A DNA stretch of 64,000 bases, from assembly GCF_024220585.1 (NCBI RefSeq), contig NZ_JAMXKF010000002.1, positions 753,392-817,391 of the forward strand, in the 5' to 3' direction. Both the position numbers and the translations under genes were made by a program. Below the pieces are notes generated by a model. That model made no database searches. It saw only the letters and a program-made list of their open reading frames with translations, and was not told the DNA's origin. Source of the stretch: Dyadobacter diqingensis (lineage in GTDB: Bacteria; Bacteroidota; Bacteroidia; Cytophagales; Spirosomataceae). Of the stretch, positions 18,790 to 27,292 are shown piece by piece. Each line of letters opens with the position of its first letter. Positions within the stretch are counted from its first letter, which is position 1.

Positions 18790-21700
18790 TTAAAATGAAA
18801 GGGTCAGGCCGCCCAGGAAAGTTTTAGCGGCTGGATAAACGCCGTTATCCACTCCCTGCGTAAGCGTGGCCTGTTCATTCTTGCTTACTTCCGGATCAAA
18901 ACCTGTGTACTTGGTCCAGGTGATCAGATTTTGGGCCGTTACATAAAAGCGAAGCTGACTTAACCCCAGTTTTGAGATCAAATGTTTTGGTAGTGAGTAT
19001 CCCAAACTTATATTTTTCAGGCGCAGGTAAGAACCATTTTCAATGAACCGGTCAGAAACGGTCACAGCCGGGTTCTCGATCGCACGGTGAATGACGTTGC
19101 TTGGATTCGTAGGTGTCCAGCGTTCAAGCAACGTAGTTGATCCGTTGATATACCCGGTTCCGAGTTCCAGATTGGCCTGATTGGCATTGTAGACCTTATT
19201 GCCGCTCTGGCCTTGCAGAAGAAAGTTAAGGTCCAGGTTTTTATAGGACAAATTATTGGTCAAACCAAAAAGATACTTCGGCTGCGCATTTCCAACTATA
19301 ACACGGTCGTATGCCTGGGTAATGGTTCCATCGGGCACTCCATCCGGACCGCTTACATCGACGTAACGCTGGCTTCCCGCCCGGTCGCTGGCATTAAATT
19401 TAGGAAGCTCGGCAATGTTATCACCGGTTTGAAAAATTCCGTTGGTTTTCAGTACCAGAAATGATCCCAGTGCTTCATCGACCTGCGCGATCGAGACACC
19501 GGAAATCACCGAAGTCACGCCCGGCCCCAGACTGAGCACCTTGTTCCTGTTCGTAGAAAACACAAAATCGGTTGTCCAACCAAATTCACCCGTCGTATTA
19601 ACCGTGTTCAGAGCAAGTTCGATCCCCCTGTTTTCTACACTTCCATAATTCTGGAACGCGTTTGGATAACCCGTCGTGTAAGGCAAGGGAACATCCAGCA
19701 GCAGTTTTGTAGTCTTTTTCAGATAGGCATCGAGGGTCACATTGATCCTGTTTTTGAAGAGACCAAGATCGATACCCGCATCGTACTGGGCCGTTTCTTC
19801 CCAGCCCAGATTCGGGTTGGCAATACCGTTTGGCGCATAACCGGCTACTAACTTTCCATTAAAAATGTAGCTGTAATAGGATTCCTGAGCCAGAGAGGTG
19901 TAGGGCGATATCTCCTGATTACCGGTGATCCCGCCGCTGACCCTGAATTTCAGGTTACTGATTTGCTGAACCTCGCGTATAAAATCTTCTCTGCCCAGAT
20001 TCCAGGAAAATGCTGCTGACGGAAAAAAGCCCCATTTGTTATTTTTCCCCAACCGCGACGAGCCATCGGAACGAGCTGTGAGTGTCACGTTGTATTTGCT
20101 TTTGTAGGTGTAGTTAACACGGCCCAAATAAGACAACAGTGTCCACCGGAAATAATTGGAACCGGCATTCTGAAATGTCGTACCGCCGCCCAAATTGTTA
20201 TATCCAAATTCATCCGTAACAAATGTCGCCGAACGCGCCACCACATTTTCCGTTGTAGAAGCCTGCTGGGTAATACCCACAACGGCATCCAGTGCATGGT
20301 CCGCATTGAAGGTTTTATTGTAACTCAGCGTATTTTCATTCAGCCAGCCAATCGTGAATTTTGTTCCAATAATTCCCTGTCCGCCAAGCCCGCTTCCCTC
20401 CTGTAACGTAGACGGGAGATAGCGGTTCTGTTTGTTGAGCAATATGTCGGTCCCCAGCGAAACCTTTGCTTTCAAACCCTCGGCAATCTGATATTCCCCA
20501 TACGCATTCCCAAATCCACGGAAGGTATGTGTTTCATTCACCTGTAAAAAAAGTGTGGCAATCGGATTCGCCAGTGGAGAATCGTAAATACTTCTGAGCG
20601 TAAATCCGTTTGCTGAACCCGGATCATAAATCGGCATCGTCGGAGGCATTTGCAGCAAATTGGGAACAACCGCTTCCGGGGCCACCTGTGCTGCCGTTTT
20701 ACTGCCGGTAAAGTTGAAACCCAGTTTAAAGCGCTTGTTCATATCCCTGTCCAGATTCACCCGAAAGGAATAGCGTTCAAAATCACTGTTCTGTAAAATA
20801 CCGTTCTGCTTGAAGTAGTTACCCGATACCGCAAATCGGGTTTTCTCGTCACCTCCCGAAAAGGAAAGGCTGTGGTTCTGGATAGCTGCCTGACGGAATG
20901 CAGCATCCTGCCAGTCGGAACCAATCCCCGGCTGACCGAGGCTATCAATCTGAGCCTGCGAAAATGCTGCTCCTTTTTTTGAATCCGCCAGCGCGTCGTT
21001 TTTCAGCAGAGCCCATTGCTGGGCATTTAACAACGGAAGCTTTTTGAGTACTTTCTGTACCCCGTAATAACCGTCATAGGTAATGACACTTTTCCCTGTC
21101 TTTCCCTTTTTGGTTGTGATAATGACCACTCCGTTGGCACCCCGGGAACCGTAAATGGCGGTTGCCGAGGCATCCTTCAAGATATCAATTGACTCGATAT
21201 CATTGGGATTCAGCGTCGCAAGGGCATTAATGGTCGGACCGTTGGTAACCCCGGCGTCTGCATAACTGTTGTTATTATAAACGGGAAATCCGTCGATAAC
21301 ATACAGAGGCTCATTGGCTCCGTTGATGGAATTCCCACCCCGGATTTTGATACTGACCGAACTGCCCGGCTGACCCGACGACTGCGTTACCTGCACCCCC
21401 GCAGCACGTCCCTGCAAGGCACGGTCCAGCGAACTTATCGGGACGCCTTTTAAATCCGCTGTTGCGATGGAAGAAACAGAGCCCGTCAGGTCTCCTTTCT
21501 TTTGTGAACCATAACCGATCACGACAACCTGATCCAGTACATTGGACGTTTTCAGTACGATTTCGGCGGGCTCAGAAGACAATTCATATATTTCAATTTC
21601 CTGCTGCTGGTATCCTGTCAGGCTGACCTGAAGTGTAAATGGTAAATCCTTTCCAGCCTGTATGCTGAACTTACCATCCAAATCGGTGACGGCATGTTTT

Positions 21701-21840
21701 GAGGTACCTTTCTGAACGACGGTCGCCCCGGGGAGCGTCTGCCCGCTGTCATCTTTTACAAGGCCGTGAACTACTTCCTGGGCCAAAGTCAAACTTTGCA
21801 GGCATACCGATAGTATGACAAATAATAAACTTTTTTTCAC
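18790..21840 (-). CDS. SusC/RagA-family TonB-dependent outer-membrane transporter
   Basis: 1016 residues starting at a GTG (21840); no in-frame ATG precedes it before the leader. Signal peptide about 1-20, then a carboxypeptidase-regulatory-like beta domain (VVHGLVKDDSGQTLPGATV), the TonB-plug region beginning LDQVVVIGYGSQKKGDLTGS, and the SusC hallmark L-Q-G-R-A-A-G-V-Q-V. I-R-G-G-N-S-I-N-G and Y-V-I-D-G-F-P-V complete the plug; the rest is a long beta-barrel ending in aromatic Phe. It imports ligands handed over by SusD, driven by TonB. It heads the four-gene operon with SusD and two arylsulfatases and is preceded by an unusual 600-base leader with an intrinsic terminator. Confidence 0.96.
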   Translation of the reverse strand: MKKSLLFVILSVCLQSLTLAQEVVHGLVKDDSGQTLPGATVVQKGTSKHAVTDLDGKFSIQAGKDLPFTLQVSLTGYQQQEIEIYELSSEPAEIVLKTSNVLDQVVVIGYGSQKKGDLTGSVSSIATADLKGVPISSLDRALQGRAAGVQVTQSSGQPGSSVSIKIRGGNSINGANEPLYVIDGFPVYNNNSYADAGVTNGPTINALATLNPNDIESIDILKDASATAIYGSRGANGVVIITTKKGKTGKSVITYDGYYGVQKVLKKLPLLNAQQWALLKNDALADSKKGAAFSQAQIDSLGQPGIGSDWQDAAFRQAAIQNHSLSFSGGDEKTRFAVSGNYFKQNGILQNSDFERYSFRVNLDRDMNKRFKLGFNFTGSKTAAQVAPEAVVPNLLQMPPTMPIYDPGSANGFTLRSIYDSPLANPIATLFLQVNETHTFRGFGNAYGEYQIAEGLKAKVSLGTDILLNKQNRYLPSTLQEGSGLGGQGIIGTKFTIGWLNENTLSYNKTFNADHALDAVVGITQQASTTENVVARSATFVTDEFGYNNLGGGTTFQNAGSNYFRWTLLSYLGRVNYTYKSKYNVTLTARSDGSSRLGKNNKWGFFPSAAFSWNLGREDFIREVQQISNLKFRVSGGITGNQEISPYTSLAQESYYSYIFNGKLVAGYAPNGIANPNLGWEETAQYDAGIDLGLFKNRINVTLDAYLKKTTKLLLDVPLPYTTGYPNAFQNYGSVENRGIELALNTVNTTGEFGWTTDFVFSTNRNKVLSLGPGVTSVISGVSIAQVDEALGSFLVLKTNGIFQTGDNIAELPKFNASDRAGSQRYVDVSGPDGVPDGTITQAYDRVIVGNAQPKYLFGLTNNLSYKNLDLNFLLQGQSGNKVYNANQANLELGTGYINGSTTLLERWTPTNPSNVIHRAIENPAVTVSDRFIENGSYLRLKNISLGYSLPKHLISKLGLSQLRFYVTAQNLITWTKYTGFDPEVSKNEQATLTQGVDNGVYPAAKTFLGGLTLSF

Positions 21841-22044
21841 TTCAATTTCATTAAGGTGAGTAATAAATGACTGCCCGGACCGGACGTCCGTCGGGCTGTT
21901 TCGATAAATAATATTGAGAGGTCAGGGCATAAGAGGTCACGGCGAAAGGAAAACCTTTCACTATATACGCAACTTGAATCTCTGTACAAACGCCGTACGA
22001 TTTCATACGGATTGACTGGAATTTACCCGGAAAATTCCCAGGAA

Positions 22045-22143
22045 TTAATCAAACAACAGATTGCGCCGGCCATTTTTAAGTGCACTCCTGCTTAAAGGAA
22101 ATTTCAACATAGATAGGATTGATGGTAGATTAAGAGCGTTCAT
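22045..22143 (-). CDS. Possible 32-residue leader peptide, second small frame of the susC leader
   Basis: An ATG at 22143 opens 32 sense codons ending in TAA at 22047-22045, between the leader terminator and the susC start. The product is basic and Ser/Leu-rich (middle part F-P-L-S-R-S-A-L-K-N-G-R-R-N-L-L-F-D) with no Cys and no membrane segment. I do not recognise it. It would be translated only in transcripts that pass the terminator. It could be a second regulatory peptide, a small protein, or chance. An A/T-rich stretch precedes its ATG, with no strong ribosome-binding site. Confidence 0.3.
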   Translation of the reverse strand: MNALNLPSILSMLKFPLSRSALKNGRRNLLFD

Positions 22144-22217
22144 AGATTAATTGTATAGGTAAAAAAATCAGCAATGCGCGGTAAGCAGGAAAGCAAAAGG
22201 TTATGGCGATGCCTATG

Positions 22218-22250
22218 ACAGAAAGACCGGCCCATTTTTACGGAAAGACC
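22218..22250 (-). repeat. 11-base direct repeat in the susC leader
   Basis: On the minus strand GGTCTTTCCGT (22250-22240) and GGTCTTTCTGT (22228-22218) differ in one base and are 11 bases apart. They lie just after the leader terminator and before the second small frame. Their role is unknown; they could be a protein- or RNA-binding site. Confidence 0.45.
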
Positions 22251-22261
22251 AGGTCCAAGCC

Positions 22262-22293
22262 AAAAAAATCACAGCCTCAACAATGAGTCTGTG
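22262..22293 (-). terminator. Intrinsic terminator (attenuator) inside the susC leader
   Basis: On the minus strand CACAG (22293-22289) pairs with CTGTG (22274-22270), and CTCA (22287-22284) with TGAG (22279-22276), around a four-base loop with one A-G mismatch. It is followed by A and seven Ts. The hairpin lies about 150-180 bases after the predicted start of transcription and 430 bases before susC, so it would stop most transcripts early. The end of the 30-codon leader frame, including its Cys and stop codons, lies inside the hairpin. Confidence 0.7.
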
Positions 22294-22369
22294 CGGCAGA
22301 AGACAAAAAATGAGAAGTAACCACCCTTTTGTACGAAACAACAACCTGTGAAGAATGTAAAGTCATCAT
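22277..22369 (-). CDS. 30-residue leader peptide ending in Cys at the attenuator
   Basis: Two adjacent ATGs (22369 and 22366), preceded by a purine-rich AGGAATA, open a 30-codon frame that ends A-A-Q-T-H-C followed by TGA at 22279-22277. The peptide has one Cys codon only, TGT at 22282-22280, the last sense codon. It falls in the loop of the intrinsic terminator, so a ribosome waiting on this codon would cover the 5' arm and prevent the hairpin. The expected consequence is read-through into susC-susD-sulfatases when cysteinyl-tRNA is scarce, that is during sulfur starvation. What is seen is the frame, its position and the hairpin; translation and cysteine response are inferred. It is too short for standard gene calling and I know of no named family. 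Confidence 0.55.
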   Translation of the reverse strand: MMTLHSSQVVVSYKRVVTSHFLSSAAQTHC

Positions 22370-22432
22370 TATTCCTGGTATAATAGCTCTTTGGTAATCT
22401 CTCCTTACTGGTGGTTAATAAAGAAAGTATAT

Positions 22433-22449
22433 TCTATTTGACTGATAGA
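22433..22449. promoter_or_regulatory. Palindrome at the susC transcription start
   Basis: TCTAT and ATAGA form 5-base arms around seven bases, directly abutting the -7 element of the susC promoter. The placement matches the palindrome at 9146-9158, which is four bases beyond an almost identical promoter. A repressor bound here would block initiation. Confidence 0.5.
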
Positions 22450-22481
22450 CAAAGTAAAGTAATGTTAAGGGGATAACCAAA
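22450..22481 (-). promoter_or_regulatory. Promoter of the susC-susD-sulfatase operon
   Basis: On the minus strand TTTG (22481-22478), 20 bases, then TTACTTTG (22457-22450), which matches the Bacteroidota pattern TTTG-N19-21-TAnnTTTG except for one base. The ten bases ACTTTACTTT are shared with the sulfatase promoter at 9163-9173. The predicted start near 22443 gives a 5' leader of about 600 bases before susC. Confidence 0.55.
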
Positions 22482-22689
22482 TTATTAATACAATTTCCTG
22501 CCGGTTTTCAATCAGTGGAAACAGGTCTTTGACAAGGCAGGAATAAATTATAACTATTTAGTGTTTTTATTGAGCATTTACAGCAAAAATGATCATTTGC
22601 ATAACCCAGGCGAAATTTTATTTTTTGGTGGATTTTGTAAACCAAGCCGTACATCTTGCTGTTACCTTTAAGCAAGTAGATAGAATGTT

Positions 22690-23592
22690 ATGAAAAAACT
22701 GATCGTATATCAAATTGACTCATTTACAAAAGAAAAGTTCAAAGGCAATCCGGCAGGCGTAGTTATTAATGCGGACGGACTCAGTGATATTGAAATGCAG
22801 CGTATCGCGAGAGAGTTAAATAATTCGGAAACGGCATTTATTTTTTCACCAGACCGCGATGATTATGACGGCATGATCCGATATTTCACACCAACGACCG
22901 AAGTTCCCATATGTGGGCACGCCACCATTGCAGCCATGTATGCAAAAGCATCCGAAGAAAATCCGGATTCCTGTATTTTACGCATGAAAACCCATGTAGG
23001 TATTCTTCCTCTTGAAATGATCAAAACAGAAGGCGACTACGAGATCGTCATGACGCAGGGACGTTTTGAGCTTTCTGCTCCACTTGACACAGAATCTGTT
23101 CAAAAATTATTGGCTGCCCTGGGACTTGAACATTCGGAGATTAATCAAAACTGCCCCATCCAGATTGCGTCTACCGGACACTCCAAGGTAATGATTGCCA
23201 TGAACAGCAGAAAAAAATTAAATGACCTGTCCCCGAGATTTGCCGAATTGGCCGCGCTGAGCAAGGATATCCATTGCAATGGCTACTTTGTTTTTACATT
23301 TGACTCCGATCAAAACGATATCCTGACTTACGGAAGAATGTTTGCGCCTGCAATCGGGATAAATGAAGATCCGGTGACAGGCAATGCACATGGGCCGTTG
23401 GGCGGATATCTGGTTCAAAACAAAATCATCAATCACGACAATCATTCATTTGAGTTCAACGGCGTACAAGGTGAGAAAATTGATCGAAAAGGAGTTGTAA
23501 CGGTCCGTGTAGAAATTGAGAATGGCCTTCCTTCCCTAATTCAAATCAAAGGAAATGCGGTGACCATATTTAAAACTGAAATTCAGTTTTAA
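22690..23592 (+). CDS. PhzF-family isomerase/epimerase-like protein
   Basis: 300 residues, the usual PhzF length, with no signal peptide. The family motifs are all present: F-K-G-N-P-A-G-V-V near the N-terminus, N-N-S-E-T-A-F with catalytic Glu47, the V-P-I-C-G-H-A-T turn, and E-D-P-V-T-G-N-A-H-G-P-L-G in the second half. PhzF proteins have two similar diaminopimelate-epimerase-like halves and catalyse proton transfers or isomerisation on small molecules; most bacterial copies are not in phenazine pathways, and there is no phenazine gene here. It stands alone, divergent from the susC operon. A possible -7 element TACCTTTA lies at 22663-22670. The substrate is unknown. Confidence 0.9.
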   Translation: MKKLIVYQIDSFTKEKFKGNPAGVVINADGLSDIEMQRIARELNNSETAFIFSPDRDDYDGMIRYFTPTTEVPICGHATIAAMYAKASEENPDSCILRMKTHVGILPLEMIKTEGDYEIVMTQGRFELSAPLDTESVQKLLAALGLEHSEINQNCPIQIASTGHSKVMIAMNSRKKLNDLSPRFAELAALSKDIHCNGYFVFTFDSDQNDILTYGRMFAPAIGINEDPVTGNAHGPLGGYLVQNKIINHDNHSFEFNGVQGEKIDRKGVVTVRVEIENGLPSLIQIKGNAVTIFKTEIQF

Positions 23593-23633
23593 GGCAACTT
23601 TGTTCGGGCTCATGTGAATCGCAATTGTTCTGC

Positions 23634-24806
23634 TCACAATCCTCCTACCGGTAACCCACTGGGTACGGTGGCAGGTATGGTCTTATCAAAAGCATCGTCA
23701 TTGAGGGTATTTAAAAACTCCACAATGCGCGAGATATCTTTAAAATTGACATCCATATCCGTCGCCAGTGTATCGATTTGCTGCGCCTTGACCTTCGGAT
23801 TTAATAGCTTTCCTCCCGCAACATCTTCGTAAAACATCAAAACCTGATCCAGCGTTGTAAATTTCCCACTGTGCATGTAAGGGCTTGTAAAGCGAAGATT
23901 TCTCAGCGAGGGCGTACGAAAAGCATAATGCTGATCGGCACCTGAATCACTTTCCTTCCTGTTACCCGTATCGGGAACACCCAAAACATGGAGTTTATAG
24001 TCGGAAAACATCGGTCCCGAATGGCATTTTACGCAGCCTGTTGTTAAAAATGCGTTCAACCCATCCTTCTCACTTGAAGACAGCGCATTGCTGTCTCCCC
24101 GCATATACTGATCAAACCGGGTATTTGGGGCTATCAGCGTCCGTTCATAGGCAGCAATCGCCCTCGACAAATTTACCTGGCTTAAAGGTTCCGATTCGTT
24201 CGGGAATGCTTTTGTGAACAAGGTTTTGTAAACCGGTATTTTTCGGATCCTCGCAATTACTTCATCCAATATTTTGTCCTGATGATACGTATTGCCCCGC
24301 ATCTCTTCAAGCGTTTTGATCGGTTCCAATGCCTGCATTTCAAGGCTTTTTGCCCTTACATCCCAGAACATTGGAGCCTTTTCCGGGTCATAAATCTCAT
24401 CATTTTTTATTCCGTTAAATGCCGTATTTAAAATACTCTGTGAATTCCGTTTTACGAAGGGGATATCATTGGGCTCAACAAATCGCCTTTTGCTTCCATT
24501 CCCGACCCCGTTGACACCGATGGAAGTTTCCAAAAATTCAGCATAATTGAACTCCGGCTGATGGCAGGTTGCACAGGAGACGTCCTTATTACCCGACAAT
24601 ACAGGATCGAAAAACAATAACCTCCCCAGATGCACCTTTTCCGGAGTCGACGGGTTGTCCTTCGGGTCGGTAACATACAGCGGAAGCGCGCCCAGATCAG
24701 CAATCGTTTCAATGGTTTTAGCCTGTTTGTTTCGCAAAGGTTCTTGTCTGCTACCACAACCCGTGCACAGAAATCCAGCAAAAATAAACCATAGGAAGTA
24801 GTACAT
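23634..24806 (-). CDS. Di-haem cytochrome c peroxidase (MauG/CcpA family) lipoprotein
   Basis: I start at 24806, which gives a short lipoprotein signal (lipobox L-C-T-G-C, Cys17); the frame is open 11 codons upstream. Two c-type haem sites are present: C-A-T-C-H at 78-82 and C-V-K-C-H at 258-262. The surroundings (H-L-G-R-L-L-F-F-D-P-V-L-S-G-N-K-D-V-S, and F-R-T-P-S-L-R-N-L-R-F-T-S-P-Y-M-H-S-G) are characteristic of bacterial di-haem peroxidases. The enzyme should reduce hydrogen peroxide in the periplasm with electrons from a cytochrome or copper protein. It is transcribed alone. No MauG-type substrate gene lies beside it, so peroxidase is the better reading. Confidence 0.92.
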   Translation of the reverse strand: MYYFLWFIFAGFLCTGCGSRQEPLRNKQAKTIETIADLGALPLYVTDPKDNPSTPEKVHLGRLLFFDPVLSGNKDVSCATCHQPEFNYAEFLETSIGVNGVGNGSKRRFVEPNDIPFVKRNSQSILNTAFNGIKNDEIYDPEKAPMFWDVRAKSLEMQALEPIKTLEEMRGNTYHQDKILDEVIARIRKIPVYKTLFTKAFPNESEPLSQVNLSRAIAAYERTLIAPNTRFDQYMRGDSNALSSSEKDGLNAFLTTGCVKCHSGPMFSDYKLHVLGVPDTGNRKESDSGADQHYAFRTPSLRNLRFTSPYMHSGKFTTLDQVLMFYEDVAGGKLLNPKVKAQQIDTLATDMDVNFKDISRIVEFLNTLNDDAFDKTIPATVPSGLPVGGL

Positions 24807-24839
24807 CTTCTCAAAAGCCGTTCTCGAAACAAATCCCAT

Positions 24840-25320
24840 TTCTACTCTTTACTTAGATGTCTGACTTCAATTGATTTATCAAAATAACATTTCAATGATA
24901 ACGCATGGTTATATTCCCCTACCAACTACAAAGGGAAAACTTTGTAAACTCTAATCAAAATAGTCTACTCTGCGGCTATTTTTTTGTTTTAAAAGTTATA
25001 AGTGCCGAGGTATCAGCACCAATCTCAGGTTCCAACATACAACAGGTGCTTACATAATTTGTACCAAACCGCAACGTACTTTCATCAGGTCATTTTCAAT
25101 GCTGAAAATGCCGACAATTCTATCGGCCCTTTATTCGGACAAACGACAAATGGTAAACAAAAGTTATTCTAACTTATAACTACCTCAATTCCCAAAGTTA
25201 TTGTCATTCGTCCCTTTTCAGAGATGTTCATCCCTATTTTTTGGTCATTCCATCACTCCAAGTCACTTTTGGTTTAGTTACTATTTGCTCAATGTTGAAC
25301 AAAAACTAAACCATTGCTAT
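24840..25320. other. Gene-free divergent intergenic region
   Basis: About 480 AT-rich bases between the di-haem peroxidase (minus) and the ScyD-like lipoprotein (plus). A candidate minus-strand promoter is TTTG (24957-24954 complement), about 20 bases, then TCCCTTTG; it is weak. ATCAAAATAGTCTA at 24954-24967 also occurs at 9136-9149, but this may be chance. No open frame of interest and no strong hairpin were seen. Confidence 0.4.
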
Positions 25321-26334
25321 ATGACCAATAAATTCATGTACCCGTCTTTTCTCTTGTTTATAATTTTGGCAAGTTCCGGCTGTACAAGAAAAGAAGATGA
25401 TGTTCCGGCGCCGATATCAGTTTCTGTTTACGCATCCGGCTTAACGGCTCCGCTGGGCCTGGAAGCGGATGCCCAAGGCCAATTATGGGTAACTGAGGCG
25501 GGTGACGGGAAAACCAACAACGGACAGCTTTCGCTCATTACAACGCAGGGGAAGGCATTTCCGGTTGTAACAGGTTTTACTTCCGAGGTCAGTCCGGAGG
25601 GTGGTGTTTTCGGGCTTAATCATATCGTACTTCAAAATGGCATCTTGTGGATGCTCCATGGCGTGGAAGGTAGATTGTATAAACTGGATATTTCGTCTTT
25701 CAAACCCGGTGATAAACCACTTAAAGCACAGGACCTGGAATTTGAAGATATTGGCTCTTTTGTAAAAGCCCATGTTTTTGAACATGATACCGACGCATCA
25801 GACCTGTTTAATCTGACCATCGGCCCCGACGGAGACCTGTTTATTGTCGATGCGGCCGCCAATGCGGTTATCCGGCGTAAAACGTCTACGAAAGAGCTGA
25901 GTATTTTTGCAGTTATTCCGCCCATTGCCAATCCCGGTGCAGAACCGGCCCAGATAGAGCCGGTGCCAACGGGCATTGTTTTTGATGGCCAGAAATTCCT
26001 GGTATGCAGCTTTAGCGGGTATCCGTTTCCTGCTAAAAAAGCACCTGTTTATCAGGTAGACCTGAACGGACAGGTATCTGTTTACCAGACAGGCTTCTCA
26101 AGCCTGGCCGATATAGAACTGGATATAGATAAAAAACCAGTTGTAGTTGAATACGGTAGCTGGTTAAAAGACACATTTGCTGAAAAGTCGGGAACAATCG
26201 TAAGCGCGGCTGATGGGAAAAATACAACGTGGATTAGCGGACTCAATTTCCCCAATTCAATCAAAAAAAGCGGAGTGAACACCTATTACATCGCCCAAAC
26301 TTTTGACGGCATTATTCAGAAAGTATCTTTTTAA
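25321..26334 (+). CDS. ScyD/ScyE-like beta-propeller lipoprotein
   Basis: I start at 25321: from there the protein has a lipoprotein signal (M-T-N-K-F-M-Y-P, lipobox A-S-S-G-C, Cys20). The body, about 315 residues, reads as NHL/SMP-30-type propeller blades: ASGLTAPLGLEADAQGQLWV, then G-Q-L-S-L-I-T-T-Q-G-K and LTIGPDGDLFIVDAAANAVI. The pattern of a first blade with L-x-x-P-x-G-L and later P-T-G-I is that of ScyD/ScyE-family proteins. Those were named from cyanobacterial scytonemin clusters, but most homologues are unlinked to scytonemin, as here. Outer-membrane or periplasmic lipoprotein of unknown ligand. Confidence 0.72.
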   Translation: MTNKFMYPSFLLFIILASSGCTRKEDDVPAPISVSVYASGLTAPLGLEADAQGQLWVTEAGDGKTNNGQLSLITTQGKAFPVVTGFTSEVSPEGGVFGLNHIVLQNGILWMLHGVEGRLYKLDISSFKPGDKPLKAQDLEFEDIGSFVKAHVFEHDTDASDLFNLTIGPDGDLFIVDAAANAVIRRKTSTKELSIFAVIPPIANPGAEPAQIEPVPTGIVFDGQKFLVCSFSGYPFPAKKAPVYQVDLNGQVSVYQTGFSSLADIELDIDKKPVVVEYGSWLKDTFAEKSGTIVSAADGKNTTWISGLNFPNSIKKSGVNTYYIAQTFDGIIQKVSF

Positions 26335-26347
26335 AGTTAAAAAGAAT

Positions 26348-26384
26348 AGCAATAAGGCTCACTGGTTGCATAAGCCTTATTGCT
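26348..26384 (-). terminator. Intrinsic terminator between convergent genes
   Basis: AGCAATAAGGCT (26348-26359) and AGCCTTATTGCT (26373-26384) form a perfect 12-base stem with a 13-base loop. On the minus strand ATTCTTTTT follows, so it terminates the HD-domain gene; it may also slow plus-strand transcription from the ScyD-like gene. Confidence 0.75.
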
Positions 26385-26410
26385 GTCTGAACAGCCCTGT
26401 AAGCCAGATA

Positions 26411-27007
26411 TCAATAAGGATGATACAATCCTTTTTCAACACTTTTGTCGATTGTCTCCTGCGCAATTTCCCACAAACTGGCAGAAACCTCGCCAATAAA
26501 TTCCTTCTTCGAAATCACTGCCGATTTGGACATATTATCGGGATTAAAATCCTGTTTACACGAGAGCAAGTGATTGATCAATGGTTGCAACGCGTCCATA
26601 CTGGCAGCATATTTTGCCTCAGGAGTCTCTCTTTCCTCAAATTCCTGCCACAGTGAAAATAGCTCATTGCCTAAATTATCCGGTAAAAGGCCAAAAATAC
26701 GGACAGCCGCCTCCCGCTCCGTAATGACAGCCTGGCTTCGTCCTTCCTGGTCATACAGAAATGTATCTCCGCAATCAATTTCAACTAAATCATGGATCAA
26801 AAGCATTTTCAGCACTTTCAGTAAGTCGAGACCCGAAGATCCTGCCTGGTCAGCAAACACCAGTGCCATCAGCGCAATATGCCATGAATGCTCGGCACTA
26901 TTTTCGGGTCTGCTTTGGTCAATAACCTTGTTGTACCGATACACAGTTTTGAGCTTTTCAAGCTCAGATATAAATTCAATTTCCCTGGTGAGATTCGTCA
27001 TGGTCAA
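26411..27007 (-). CDS. HD-domain phosphohydrolase (YfbR/HDDC2-like)
   Basis: 198 residues, cytoplasmic. The metal-binding HD set is complete: His40 in A-E-H-S-W-H, His72-Asp73 in L-L-I-H-D-L-V-E-I-D and Asp138 in A-A-S-M-D-A-L-Q-P-L. Length and motif spacing match the YfbR/HDDC2 group, which removes phosphate from deoxynucleoside 5'-monophosphates. The natural substrate of this one is not proven by sequence. It starts at 27007, or two codons later. It is a single gene with its own terminator. Confidence 0.87.
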   Translation of the reverse strand: MTMTNLTREIEFISELEKLKTVYRYNKVIDQSRPENSAEHSWHIALMALVFADQAGSSGLDLLKVLKMLLIHDLVEIDCGDTFLYDQEGRSQAVITEREAAVRIFGLLPDNLGNELFSLWQEFEERETPEAKYAASMDALQPLINHLLSCKQDFNPDNMSKSAVISKKEFIGEVSASLWEIAQETIDKSVEKGLYHPY

Positions 27008-27292
27008 TAATGCTCCAATTTGATTAATAAAACAGATCGTCAGGCAATCAACATATTTTTCATCAAAACCTGATAAAATTATTCATTACCGGCAGGTGTG
27101 AACAGTGCTGCTACGTAAATCAATTCACCTGCTCAGACTAACATTTCACGCCATCTTCTTTACACTTAGCAGTTAAGCAGATTGTTCCAAATCATATCAG
27201 CGACCACCTTTGTCACCCGAAAGTCAAGGTCCGCTTGACACCGTTTTGCTGGTATTGCCAGAAAGTTTTATCATTTTAACAAATCAACCCGT

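Noticed and set aside
21841-22689. Cobalamin or other known riboswitch in the susC leader
   Set aside because: I could not find the conserved core of any riboswitch class I know; the leader frame plus terminator explains the structure better.
22690-23592. Phenazine pathway suggested by the PhzF-like gene
   Set aside because: No other phz gene is present, and PhzF homologues are widespread outside phenazine pathways.
24954-24967. ATCAAAATAGTCTA shared with 9136-9149, possible third kind of operator
   Set aside because: Several 14-base matches are expected by chance in 64 kb, and the palindrome itself is absent at this place.
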